Shown: positions 1 to 5,267 of the stretch, in pieces
Layout of the letters: the number at the start of each line of letters is the position of its first letter
Position numbering within the stretch: position 1 is the first letter of the stretch
From: a bacterium
GTDB lineage: Bacteria > Chloroflexota > Dormibacteria > UBA8260 > Bog-877
Length of the DNA: 5,520 bases
Reading direction: 5' to 3'
Assembly (NCBI GenBank): GCA_021791455.1
Contig: JAJYWM010000049.1
Coordinates: forward strand, 1 to 5,520
Position numbers and translations under genes: made by a program
The notes under the pieces: generated by a model
Seen by the model: the letters and a program-made list of their open reading frames with translations, nothing else
Databases searched by the model: none
What the model was told of the DNA's origin: nothing

Positions 1-56
1 GATCGGTGTAGAAGCCCCAGAAGCGGTGCTCCGGCGAGGGGAAGAGGCTGGTCTAG

Positions 57-794
57 GTGCCGGGTTGGCGGGTTCCCGGCGCACGATCGGGTGCGAGGAG
101 GCCCGTTCCAGAGCTTGCAGAACTCGGTCAGCTCCGCCTCCTCTGCCCGTACCACAGCTCTCCGTCCTGGCGCACCGCCGGTTGCCAGCGAGACTCATTG
201 CCCAGGGCCAGGGAGATGGCGGCGTGTATCTGGGGGCAGGAGCGGGCCCGGCTGCACCCCCTGCCGGAGGGGCCGTACACGCTGGCCTTCGGGGTCGCCC
301 GGAGTGTGGGCCAGGTGGTGTGGGTGCGGGGGCATGGAGAGGAGGTGATCGTGGTGCATGTTGGTCGCGAGGGGCCCAAGGAGGTGGCCCGGCACCTGAG
401 GACCACACCGGGGACCCCCAGGGTGGATGACCGGCACTTCCCGGTTCGGCAGAGTGACCCGCTGGACCGGGAGCCGAGGGCGCGGACCCAGGAGGAGGCC
501 GAGTTTCTGCAGCTGGGGCCGCAGGCAGCGGTCTGGTTGAAGGCGGCGGGGGCGGCCGGGGCACCCCGGGTGCGCTCCAAGATGGCGCTGGCGGTGAGCC
601 TGGCCAAGGTTCTGGGTGGGTCCCGGGTGGCGGAGGCGCTGGGGCAGGCGGCAGCCAGCGGGCGGTTCGCGGACGGGGACTTGGAGTCCATCGTGGCCCA
701 CCTGACCACTTCCCAGGTGGGGCCGGCGCTGCGACCCTCGGACGATCACAGCCTGCAGGGGGGCACCGCGGGGTGGGCGGCGTTGCGGGCATGA
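57..794 (+). pseudogene. istA: IS21 transposase IstA, decayed 3' fragment
   Basis: This is the C-terminal part of an IstA-type DDE transposase, from the end of the catalytic region through the C-terminal beta and helical domains. The recognisable family pattern begins near base 110 (ELAELGQL), continues with QERARLHPLPEGPYTLAFGV (about 234-296), then VWVRGHGEEVIVVHV and EVARHLRTTPGTPR, and ends with the typical helical tail (FADGDLESIVAHL, HSLQGGTAGW). In this frame there are stops at 9-11 and 54-56, so it is not continuous with an upstream istA; a frameshift or deletion has occurred near the left edge. Between FGVARSV and VWVRGHG (about 306-315) the protein appears to lack the usual 20-30 residues around the YSVP-type strand, which suggests an internal in-frame deletion (inference from memory of the family). 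The ATG at 57 is only the first after the stop, not a true start. The stop TGA (792-794) overlaps the istB ATG. Confidence 0.72.
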
Positions 795-1615
795 CCATCG
801 AGACTGCGTCGCCCCCGCTGCCCCAGGAGCTGGAGGGACTGCTCCGCCGGCTCCGGCTGCCACACCTGCGCCGGCTGGCTCCGGAGGTGCTGGCTACGGC
901 GCGGGCCCAGCGCTGGGAGCCGGCCGAGGTGCTCAAGGTGCTGCTGCAGGAGGAGTTGGAGGGCCGGGAGCGTTCGGCCACCGGCACCCGCCGGGCGGCG
1001 GCCGGCTTCCCCACCGGCAAGACGTTCGCGGCCTGGGATGCGCAGCTGTGCTCGGTCCCCATCGCTACCCAGGAGGCGCTGCGCAGCCTGGAGTGGGTGC
1101 GCCGGCGGGAGAACTTGGTGGTCTGCGGGCCCTCGGGGACAGGCAAGAGCTTCTTCCTGGAGGCGCTGGGGCAGGAGGCGGTGGAGAACGGCCTCAAGGT
1201 GGCCTGGTTCACCCTGGAGGGGCTGGGGGAGCTGGTGCGCAAGAGCCGGGCCGACGATTCGGTGGTGCGGGCGGTGGGGCGGGTCCTGAGAGCGGACCTG
1301 ATCGTGGTCGATGACATTGGCCTGCTCCCCGTGAGCCCGGACTCGGCCGAGGGGCTCTACCGGCTGGTGGACGCCGCCTACGAGCGCCGCAGCGTGGCGA
1401 TCAGCTCCAACCTCCACCCCGCCGGGTTCGACGAGCTGATGCCCAAGACGCTGGCCACCGCCACGGTGGACCGGCTGATGCACCACGCCCACCTCTGCGT
1501 GACCTCGGGCGAGAGCGTCCGCCTGGCTCAGGCCACTTCGGGGCAAGGGGTCTTGGCCCTGACCCTCCCAGCCTCCCAGTCCCCGCTGACGGCGAGGCGG
1601 GGGACCCGCTCATGA
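791..1615 (+). CDS. istB: IS21-family helper ATPase IstB
   Basis: A 274-aa AAA+ ATPase related to DnaC/DnaA that assists IstA in target capture and strand transfer. Visible features are an N-terminal helical region (residues 8-60, leucine- and arginine-rich, as in IstB), the F-x-x-W/D linker around 78-83 (FAAWDA), Walker A GPSGTGKS at 113-120, Walker B LIVVDDIG at 170-177, a sensor-1 type SSN at 205-207, and an arginine in DRLMHHA near 228. The length is slightly above the common 245-260 aa because of the C-terminal tail. I chose the ATG at 791 over an in-frame one at 773 because it overlaps the istA stop in an ATGA, the usual coupled arrangement in IS21, and because homology starts at PPLPQELEGLL. 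There is no strong Shine-Dalgarno, in keeping with coupling. The reading frame is intact although istA is broken. Confidence 0.92.
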   Translation: MTIETASPPLPQELEGLLRRLRLPHLRRLAPEVLATARAQRWEPAEVLKVLLQEELEGRERSATGTRRAAAGFPTGKTFAAWDAQLCSVPIATQEALRSLEWVRRRENLVVCGPSGTGKSFFLEALGQEAVENGLKVAWFTLEGLGELVRKSRADDSVVRAVGRVLRADLIVVDDIGLLPVSPDSAEGLYRLVDAAYERRSVAISSNLHPAGFDELMPKTLATATVDRLMHHAHLCVTSGESVRLAQATSGQGVLALTLPASQSPLTARRGTRS

Positions 1616-1879
1616 CCGCTCTGGGCTCGATCCGGCCCCATTTGGCTCCCGGCGCCCCAAAACGAGCCGCTGAGAGCCCCGTACAGCCCCGCAAGCCGGT
1701 GCCCACGACCCCTGGGACCCCCAGCCCAAAGGCCTCAAGCCTACTCTGGCACCCCTCCCTGGCCCAGGCAACGCCTTGGAGGTCCGCCGAATCCACCTTG
1801 TCCACCCTCCCTCCCCGCACCCCTCCTTCCACAACTACGACTACCAGGGACCCACGGAACCAACCAACCTCCGGCCAGC
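1616..1879. other. Non-coding, pyrimidine-rich tail of the IS21 element
   Basis: This is the stretch between the istB stop and the terminal repeats. The plus strand is strongly C/T- and CCC-rich, especially 1700-1830. An open frame beginning with ATG at 1612 (overlapping the istB stop) runs through it, but the product is low-complexity Pro/Ser/Thr and the frame continues straight through the IS terminal repeats, so I do not regard it as a gene. No convincing terminator or promoter was found. Confidence 0.5.
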
Positions 1880-1974
1880 TGTTCAGTTTTGGTGGCCGCC
1901 ACTGTCCAGTTTTCGTGGCCGCCAGCGTCCAGTTTTCGTGGCCGCCACTGTCCAGTTCTCAATGGCCATTGACA
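1880..1974 (+). repeat. IS21 right end: tandem 23-bp repeats plus terminal palindrome
   Basis: Repeat units start at 1880, 1903, 1926 and 1949, an exact 23-bp period. Each begins (T/C)GT(T/C)CAGTT; the first three continue with TT(C/G)GTGGCCGCCA, while the fourth diverges after TGTCCAGTT into CTCAATGGCCATTGACA. Copies two and three differ only at the edges; copy one has two internal differences. A period of about two helical turns puts the sites on the same face of the DNA, as expected for repeated transposase binding sites at an IS21 end. Positions 1959-1972 (TCAATGGCCATTGA) form a perfect 14-bp palindrome at the extreme end of the element. Confidence 0.82.
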
Positions 1975-2014
1975 CAAAGTGCCCAGCGGCTCTACTGGGC
2001 GGAGTGCGTACACT
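1969..2014 (+). promoter_or_regulatory. Outward TTGACA at IS21 end; possible promoter for the lipoprotein gene
   Basis: A consensus -35 hexamer TTGACA lies at 1969-1974, pointing out of the element. IS21 itself is known to carry an outward -35 at one end that makes a strong promoter when joined to a suitable -10. The adjoining sequence has only a poor -10 at the right spacing (CTACTG at 1992-1997 or TACTGG one base on). A better -10-like TACACT occurs at 2009-2014 but lacks a matching -35. The hexamer is plainly visible; promoter activity here is inference. Confidence 0.25.
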
Positions 2015-2032
2015 CAGGGCACTCTAGGCCCT
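1979..2032 (+). promoter_or_regulatory. Cluster of inverted repeats in the lipoprotein leader
   Basis: Three stem-loops lie almost back to back: GCCCAG/CTGGGC (1981-1986 with 1995-2000), GAGTG/CACTC around the loop CGTA (2002-2015), and AGGGC/GCCCT (2016-2020 with 2028-2032). A competing 7-bp stem pairs AGTGCCC (1979-1985) with GGGCACT (2017-2023); it would enclose the middle hairpin and exclude the other two. There is no T-run, so a simple intrinsic terminator is unlikely. It could be a leader RNA structure, a protein-binding site, or a damaged remnant next to the IS21 insertion point. Confidence 0.35.
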
Positions 2033-2069
2033 AGCTCGGAGACGGGAAGTTGACCTGCGGGGAACGGCG

Positions 2070-2516
2070 GTGATCCAAGGACGAATCACGATACCGTTAT
2101 CGGCCGTCGTGGTGGGGATGGCTGCGGTGCTCTTGACGGGGTGTGCGACTGGCCCGACCCCGACCAAACTAAAGTGCTGCGAGCAGTCGGTCAGAGGTCC
2201 GTCCTTGATAGAGGTGAGCGGTGTTCTCCTTGTGGGCGGCGGCGCCGGTAAGGCTCTGACTCCAGCGTCCAGCGGGATCGTCACATTCCGGTCGGTAGCT
2301 GACCCGGGCTCATCAGGAGCCGTCCGGGTGGGAGAGGAGGGCGAGTTCCACATCTACCTCACGCCGGGCGCCTATCGGGTGGAAGCAGCTTTGTCCGCTT
2401 CTCCCGGTGCGCTCAGAGGCGCATTCGGGCCGTTCCAAATTCTTTCAGGGCACAACGGACCGCTGAAGCTGACTCTTGTGGCCCTGGAGGTACTTAATGA
2501 GTACTCGGGGAAATAG
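2070..2516 (+). CDS. Small secreted lipoprotein with a carboxypeptidase-regulatory-like beta domain
   Basis: A 148-aa predicted lipoprotein of unknown function. The N-terminus is a lipoprotein signal peptide: a basic start (R5), a hydrophobic core at about 8-22, and the lipobox LTGC with the lipidated cysteine at residue 25, so the mature protein should be anchored to the outer face of the cytoplasmic membrane. A CC pair follows at 36-37. Residues about 47-138 look like a beta-sandwich: EVSGVLLVGG, GIVTFRS, then VGEEGEFHIYLTPGAYRVEA, the pattern of a carboxypeptidase regulatory-like (transthyretin-type) domain. The GTG at 2070 is chosen because it supplies the charged n-region and follows a GGGGAA-type ribosome site (about 2059-2064); the next ATG (codon 17) would cut the signal peptide. 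Codons end in A/T more often than in the flanking IS genes. The TAG stop (2514-2516) lies inside the ISL3 target duplication; the coding sequence is complete. Confidence 0.72.
   Translation: MIQGRITIPLSAVVVGMAAVLLTGCATGPTPTKLKCCEQSVRGPSLIEVSGVLLVGGGAGKALTPASSGIVTFRSVADPGSSGAVRVGEEGEFHIYLTPGAYRVEAALSASPGALRGAFGPFQILSGHNGPLKLTLVALEVLNEYSGK
2509..2516. repeat. Left copy of the 8-bp ISL3 target duplication
   Basis: GGAAATAG directly abuts the left inverted repeat and is identical to 3896-3903. Eight-bp duplications are the rule for ISL3-family elements. The last three bases are the stop codon of the lipoprotein gene. Confidence 0.92.
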
Positions 2517-2540
2517 GGGTCTACTGCCATATGTGTGGGT
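2517..2540 (+). repeat. ISL3 left inverted repeat
   Basis: This 24-bp end begins GGGTCTACTGC and finishes TGTGGGT. It matches the reverse complement of 3872-3895 at 18 of 24 positions, including the blocks CTACTGC and GTGGGT. Confidence 0.88.
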
Positions 2541-2583
2541 GAGCTGAGGGGGTAGACGAGAGACGCACCGCCCACGATCCCTA

Positions 2584-2612
2584 CGATCTCTGCATAGGAA
2601 CAACTGAGATCG
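2584..2612 (+). promoter_or_regulatory. Stem-loop in the ISL3 transposase leader
   Basis: CGATCTC (2584-2590) pairs perfectly with GAGATCG (2606-2612) around a 15-nt loop, ending two bases before the AGGAGG ribosome site. Some IS elements use leader structures to limit transposase synthesis from read-through transcripts. Here the ribosome site itself is not in the stem, so any such role is speculative. Confidence 0.3.
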
Positions 2613-2614
2613 GC

Positions 2615-2620
2615 AGGAGG
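2615..2620 (+). promoter_or_regulatory. Ribosome binding site of the ISL3 transposase
   Basis: A perfect AGGAGG lies 10 nt before the GTG at 2631. It supports the GTG start; no ATG is available at a suitable distance. Confidence 0.7.
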
Positions 2621-2630
2621 TCATCAGGCA

Positions 2631-3872
2631 GTGCGTCAAACGCGAGTATGGGCCAAGGGTCTGGGGTTGTGCGGGGCGGTGGTCGAGGGGGTGGAGCTGG
2701 AGGCGCGGAGCAACACCGTGGTGGTGGCGGTCCGGGTGGGATGGCAGGATCGGGATCGGTGTGGGATCTGCCGGCGACGCAGCCCCGGCTTTGATCTGGG
2801 GCGGGGCAGACGGCGCTGGCGGACTCTGGATCTGGGATCGAGTGTGGCCGTGGTGGAGGCGGACAGCCCCAGGGTCAACTGCCCGGAGCACGGGGTGGTG
2901 GTGGCCTATGTGCCCTGGGCGCGCCATGGCAGCCGCTTCACCCGCACCTTCGAGGAGCAGGCGGCCTGGCTCACCGCCCACTCTGCCCAGAGCACGGTGG
3001 CCACCCTGCTGCGGGTCACCTGGCGGAGCATCGCCGGTATCGTCACCCGGGTGGTGGCCGCGGCCGAATCGGCCCGGGATCCCCTCGCTCACCTGGAGCG
3101 GATCGGGATCGACGAGATCAGCTGGAAGAAGGGTCAGCGGTACATCACCGTGGTGGTCGACCACGACTCTGGCCGGCTGGTCTGGGCGGCCAAGGGACGC
3201 GATGAGGCCACCCTGCACAAGTTCTTCGATGCCCTGGGGGAGCAGCGCTGCCGACGCCTGCGCCGGGTCAGCCGGGACGGGGGCTCCTGGATCGTCAACG
3301 TGGTCACCCAGCGTTGCCCCCGGGCCATCCAGTGCACCGACCCCTACCACGTGGTCAGCTGGGCCACCGATGCGCTGGACGAGGTTCGGCGGGCCGTCTG
3401 GAACCAGGCCCGGCGCGCCGGGGAGATCGAGCTTGCCCACGAACTCAAGGGCGCTCGCTGGGCGCTGTGGCACAACCCCGAGAATCTGACCGACCGTCAG
3501 CAGGCCACTCTGGACAGCCTGGCGCGGCTGAACCGGCCCCTATACCGCGCCTATCTGCTCAAGGAGGCCCTTCGCTTGGTATTCCACATGGGCCGGCGTC
3601 GGGCCCTGCGGGAGCTCGACCGCTGGCTCCAATGGGCCCGCCGCTCGCAGCTCAAGCCGTTCGTGAAGCTGGCCCGCACCATCACCACCTACCGCGCCAG
3701 CATCGAGGCGGCACTCCGATACCGGCTGTCGAACGCCCTCGTCGAGAGCACCAATCAGAAGATCCGCCTCATCATCCGCCGCAGCTTTGGCTTTCACTCC
3801 GCCGAAGCCATCATCGTCCTCGCCAAGCTCAACCTCGGCGGCCTCTGCCCGCCCCTCCCCGACCGCTCATGA
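2631..3872 (+). CDS. ISL3-family DDE transposase
   Basis: A 413-aa transposase that cuts and rejoins the ends of its element. The N-terminus has a zinc-binding motif, C44-x2-C47 paired with C84-P-E-H87, followed by a helix-turn-helix region at about 115-140 (QSTVATLLRVTWRSIAGIV). The catalytic core has the ISL3 triad: D161 in RIGIDEISWKKG, D237 in CTDPYHVVSWATDALDEVR, and E372 in SNALVESTNQKIRL. Other family blocks are RYITVVVDHDSGRLVWAA (171-187), the insertion segment RWALWHNPENLT (276-287), RPLYRAYLLKE (302-312) and the C-terminal GFHSAEAIIVLAKLNLGGLCPPLP. Length and all key residues are intact. The start is a GTG preceded by AGGAGG. The stop TGA overlaps the first inner base of the right inverted repeat by one base, showing how compact the element is. 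Codons are strongly G/C-ending. Confidence 0.96.
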   Translation: MRQTRVWAKGLGLCGAVVEGVELEARSNTVVVAVRVGWQDRDRCGICRRRSPGFDLGRGRRRWRTLDLGSSVAVVEADSPRVNCPEHGVVVAYVPWARHGSRFTRTFEEQAAWLTAHSAQSTVATLLRVTWRSIAGIVTRVVAAAESARDPLAHLERIGIDEISWKKGQRYITVVVDHDSGRLVWAAKGRDEATLHKFFDALGEQRCRRLRRVSRDGGSWIVNVVTQRCPRAIQCTDPYHVVSWATDALDEVRRAVWNQARRAGEIELAHELKGARWALWHNPENLTDRQQATLDSLARLNRPLYRAYLLKEALRLVFHMGRRRALRELDRWLQWARRSQLKPFVKLARTITTYRASIEAALRYRLSNALVESTNQKIRLIIRRSFGFHSAEAIIVLAKLNLGGLCPPLPDRS

Positions 3873-3895
3873 CCCACGCAAACAGCAGTAGTGCC
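3872..3895 (-). repeat. ISL3 right inverted repeat
   Basis: Read on the minus strand it begins GGCACTACTGC and ends GCGTGGGT, matching the left end at 18 of 24 positions. Its inner edge overlaps the last base of the transposase stop codon. Confidence 0.88.
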
Positions 3896-3903
3896 GGAAA
3901 TAG
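3896..3903. repeat. Right copy of the 8-bp ISL3 target duplication
   Basis: GGAAATAG, identical to 2509-2516. Joining the two copies restores the pre-insertion sequence in which the lipoprotein TAG stop is followed directly by CCGTCGAGG. Confidence 0.92.
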
Positions 3904-3912
3904 CCGTCGAGG

Positions 3913-3943
3913 ACTAGGCTGACCGAGACAAAGACGGCCTAGT
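3913..3943. terminator. Inverted repeat, possible original terminator of the lipoprotein gene
   Basis: ACTAGGC (3913-3919) pairs perfectly with GCCTAGT (3937-3943) over a 17-nt loop. A competing 6-bp stem GCCGTC/GACGGC (3903-3908 with 3933-3938) overlaps it. Before the ISL3 insertion this would have lain about 10 bp after the lipoprotein stop. There is no clear T-tract, so terminator function is uncertain. Confidence 0.28.
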
Positions 3944-3962
3944 TCAATACCGTGCTAGAGGA

Positions 3963-4001
3963 AACCGCCGCCTGATCCACCCGCCGAGCCTGGAGGCGGT
4001 T
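3963..4001 (-). terminator. GC-rich inverted repeat after the membrane-protein gene
   Basis: AACCGCC (3963-3969) and GGCGGTT (3995-4001) form a perfect 7-bp stem; a tighter alternative pairs CCGCC (3981-3985) with GGCGG (3995-3999) over nine bases. It lies 20 bp beyond the minus-strand stop at 4022. On the minus strand the stem is followed by TCCTCT, a poor T-run. Position between convergent genes suits a terminator, possibly bidirectional. Confidence 0.35.
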
Positions 4002-4021
4002 ACAGAACCCTTGGCAGAGGT

Positions 4022-4888
4022 TCAGCGCGGCTTGACGGGTAGTGCGAAGGTGCTGAGGGCGACATGGTCCGAGTAGGAGCGGAGATTCGCAGTTCCGTAC
4101 CCGACCGAATGTAGCTCTCCCGGGAGGTCATAGGACGCGATGACGCCATTCGCGGTCAAGCAAACACTCCCGAGTTGGCTGGCACCGCGCTCAAATTCCA
4201 GGCACCGGAGTGATCGGCGACCGACGGTCTTGGAAAACAAGACGGCCCGTGCGCCAGCAGGCGTCGGCCCACCGGGCACTCCGGTATAGGTCTCGGCCGC
4301 GTTCTCTAGGCCCCCCAGCAGTGCTTGTGGTGGGTAAGGACCGAGGAGGGCATTGCTGGTGGACATCCCGATGCCGGTGTAGGGCCCCGTGCAAGACCAC
4401 GAAGCACCGACGGTTGGTAGAGAGCATGAATAGAGCCCAGACCCTCCCTGTGGCAGCTTCTGTCCCGCCTCTGCCGCGAAGACCTCGAAGCTCCGGTTTG
4501 CCCCCTCACCGTAGAAGGCCGCAGGCGTCACTTGGTACCGGATTAGGTCTCGCGAGCGCTGCGCCGCGCTCACCTGGAGACGCATCGTGCCTCCGTGGGC
4601 GGACGCGGTCGTTACGGTGTACGTTTCGGTGAAGGCACCCCGGGTGCCGCGCTGGGCCAGCTTGACGAAGGTCTGTATTTGATCGGGTGAAGCGACGGCG
4701 GTTGCCTTGGGTCCGCGCCCGCCGCCGCCTGGCTTGGATTGCCATAGACCAACCCCGGCCGCCACCACCAGGATCGAAATGATTGCAAGACGGCGCTGCC
4801 TCCGCCGCTGCCTAGTCTTGGCCTCTTCGATCAGGGCTTCTGGGTCATCCCCCAGCGGAGCAGGGTGTTCGCGCTCGAGTGTCTTCAT
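4022..4888 (-). CDS. Single-pass membrane protein with four-cysteine extracytoplasmic domain, co-transcribed with GntR regulator
   Basis: A 288-aa protein I cannot assign to a named family. Residues 1-33 are hydrophilic and end in a basic block (RQRRRQRR, 26-33); 34-49 (LAIISILVVAAGVGLW) is one membrane helix; 52-60 is a Gly-rich linker; and about 68-288 is an outside domain rich in beta-forming stretches. The basic block before the helix predicts N-inside, C-outside topology. Four cysteines (155, 166, 229, 243) lie in YSCSLP, SWSCTGPY, LRCLEF and SVCLTANG and could form two disulfides. The order TETYTV ... LIRYQV ... C..C ... vCLTanGVI.sYdlPG resembles actinobacterial LolA/LprG-like sheet proteins, but this is only an impression. 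I chose the ATG at 4888 because it begins 4 nt after the regulator's stop; longer versions of the frame (to 5005) overlap the regulator. A GGAGG at 4904-4908 is rather far (15 nt), so coupling to the upstream gene is likely. Codons are less G/C-biased than in the IS genes. Confidence 0.75.
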   Translation of the reverse strand: MKTLEREHPAPLGDDPEALIEEAKTRQRRRQRRLAIISILVVAAGVGLWQSKPGGGGRGPKATAVASPDQIQTFVKLAQRGTRGAFTETYTVTTASAHGGTMRLQVSAAQRSRDLIRYQVTPAAFYGEGANRSFEVFAAEAGQKLPQGGSGLYSCSLPTVGASWSCTGPYTGIGMSTSNALLGPYPPQALLGGLENAAETYTGVPGGPTPAGARAVLFSKTVGRRSLRCLEFERGASQLGSVCLTANGVIASYDLPGELHSVGYGTANLRSYSDHVALSTFALPVKPR

Positions 4889-4892
4889 ACCG

Positions 4893-5255
4893 CTACCCGA
4901 TTGCCTCCATGATCTTGGCAAGCTCGTCCAGTCGATACCCGTGCTCGCGAGCCAGCATGACCAGTTCGCGCGCCTTGGCGATGAGTAGGCTGCGATCCGG
5001 GCCATCGGCCACTACCCGAACGCCCCGGCCCCGTCGAAACTCCAGAATGCCCTCGTCGCGCAGTTCCCGGAGCGCCCTGAAGACAGTGTTGGTGTTCACA
5101 CCAAGGACTGCTGCAAGGTCTCGAGCCGGAGGTAGCCGGTCGCCTGGACCGGCCTCCCCGTCTGTTATCGCTCGCCGGAGGGCGGCCGCCACCTGCTCGT
5201 GAAGTGGGACCGAACTCGTGAAGTCGATGGCTAGAGTGCCGTTGGTGCTAGACAT
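4893..5255 (-). CDS. GntR-family transcriptional regulator, YtrA type
   Basis: A 120-aa DNA-binding regulator. Residues about 10-83 form the GntR winged helix: VPLHEQVAAALRRAI (16-30), the helix-turn-helix LPPARDLAAVLGVNTNTVFR (41-60), ALRELRDEGILEF, and the wing RRGRGVRVV (74-82). The remaining ~35 residues are a short helical tail, too small for a FadR/HutC effector domain and typical of the YtrA subfamily, which uses it to dimerise. YtrA-type genes usually lead operons and repress their own transcription; here the next gene, 4 nt on, is a membrane protein instead of the usual ABC transporter. The ATG at 5255 fits the family start and lies 6 nt after a TATAAT, leaving no room for a Shine-Dalgarno, so the mRNA is probably leaderless. 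The ligand is unknown. Confidence 0.9.
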   Translation of the reverse strand: MSSTNGTLAIDFTSSVPLHEQVAAALRRAITDGEAGPGDRLPPARDLAAVLGVNTNTVFRALRELRDEGILEFRRGRGVRVVADGPDRSLLIAKARELVMLAREHGYRLDELAKIMEAIG

Positions 5256-5267
5256 AACAGCATTATA
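5256..5267 (-). promoter_or_regulatory. -10 box and possible operator of the GntR operon (leaderless start)
   Basis: On the minus strand a consensus TATAAT (5262-5267) is followed by GCTGTT and then the ATG at 5255. Transcription normally starts 6-7 nt after the -10, which puts it at the A of the ATG. No good -35 is seen 16-18 bp upstream. ATAA-N5-TTAT, overlapping the -10 and running up to the start codon, is a short dyad that could serve a dimeric repressor. Confidence 0.55.

Larger units (their letters stand above)
1..1974 (+). mobile_element. IS21-family insertion sequence, right-hand part (left end outside window)
   Basis: The element is recognised by the istA-istB gene order, the ATGA overlap between the two genes, and a right end built of tandem 23-bp repeats (1880-1948 plus a fourth half copy from 1949). 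IS21-family ends are known to carry several such repeats, thought to be transposase binding sites, and to finish in a CA dinucleotide. Here the last candidate bases are TTGACA at 1969-1974; a CA at 1975-1976 is an alternative end. The left terminus, the start of istA and hence the target duplication lie outside the window, so the boundary cannot be confirmed. Because istA is decayed, the copy is probably not autonomous. IS21-type transposition needs IstA (DDE recombinase) and IstB (AAA+ helper). Confidence 0.8.
2517..3895 (+). mobile_element. Complete ISL3-family insertion sequence (1379 bp)
   Basis: The element is bounded by imperfect 24-bp inverted repeats at 2517-2540 and 3872-3895 and flanked by a perfect 8-bp direct repeat, GGAAATAG, on both sides. 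It contains one full-length ISL3 transposase gene. Size, terminal GG, 8-bp duplication and single ORF all match the family. The intact transposase and the unaltered target duplication suggest a fairly recent insertion that may still be active. It landed at the stop codon of the upstream lipoprotein gene, separating that gene from its original 3' flank. Confidence 0.93.

Noticed and set aside
128..863. Two long minus-strand frames opposite istA
   Set aside because: The family pattern of IstA is clearly on the plus strand; the minus-strand products are Pro/Arg-rich and without motifs.
746..1546. 266-codon open frame on the minus strand
   Set aside because: It is antisense to the intact istB gene, with a His/Gln/Arg-rich product typical of a shadow frame.
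1612..2034. Open frame of about 140 codons starting with an ATG that overlaps the istB stop
   Set aside because: The product is Pro/Ser/Thr-rich low complexity and reads straight through the tandem repeats and terminal palindrome of the IS21 end, so it is very unlikely to be a gene.
2445..3473. 342-codon open frame on the minus strand
   Set aside because: It is antisense to the ISL3 transposase and has no recognisable domains. Long antisense frames are common in high-GC DNA.
4210..4632. Plus-strand frame opposite the membrane protein
   Set aside because: Arg/Pro-rich shadow with no domain pattern; the minus-strand gene has a coherent membrane helix, cysteine pattern and operon spacing.
4889..5005. 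N-terminal extension of the membrane protein to an ATG at 5005
   Set aside because: It would overlap the GntR gene by over 100 bp, and the extra residues have no sensible pattern. The ATG at 4888, just after the regulator stop, fits better.
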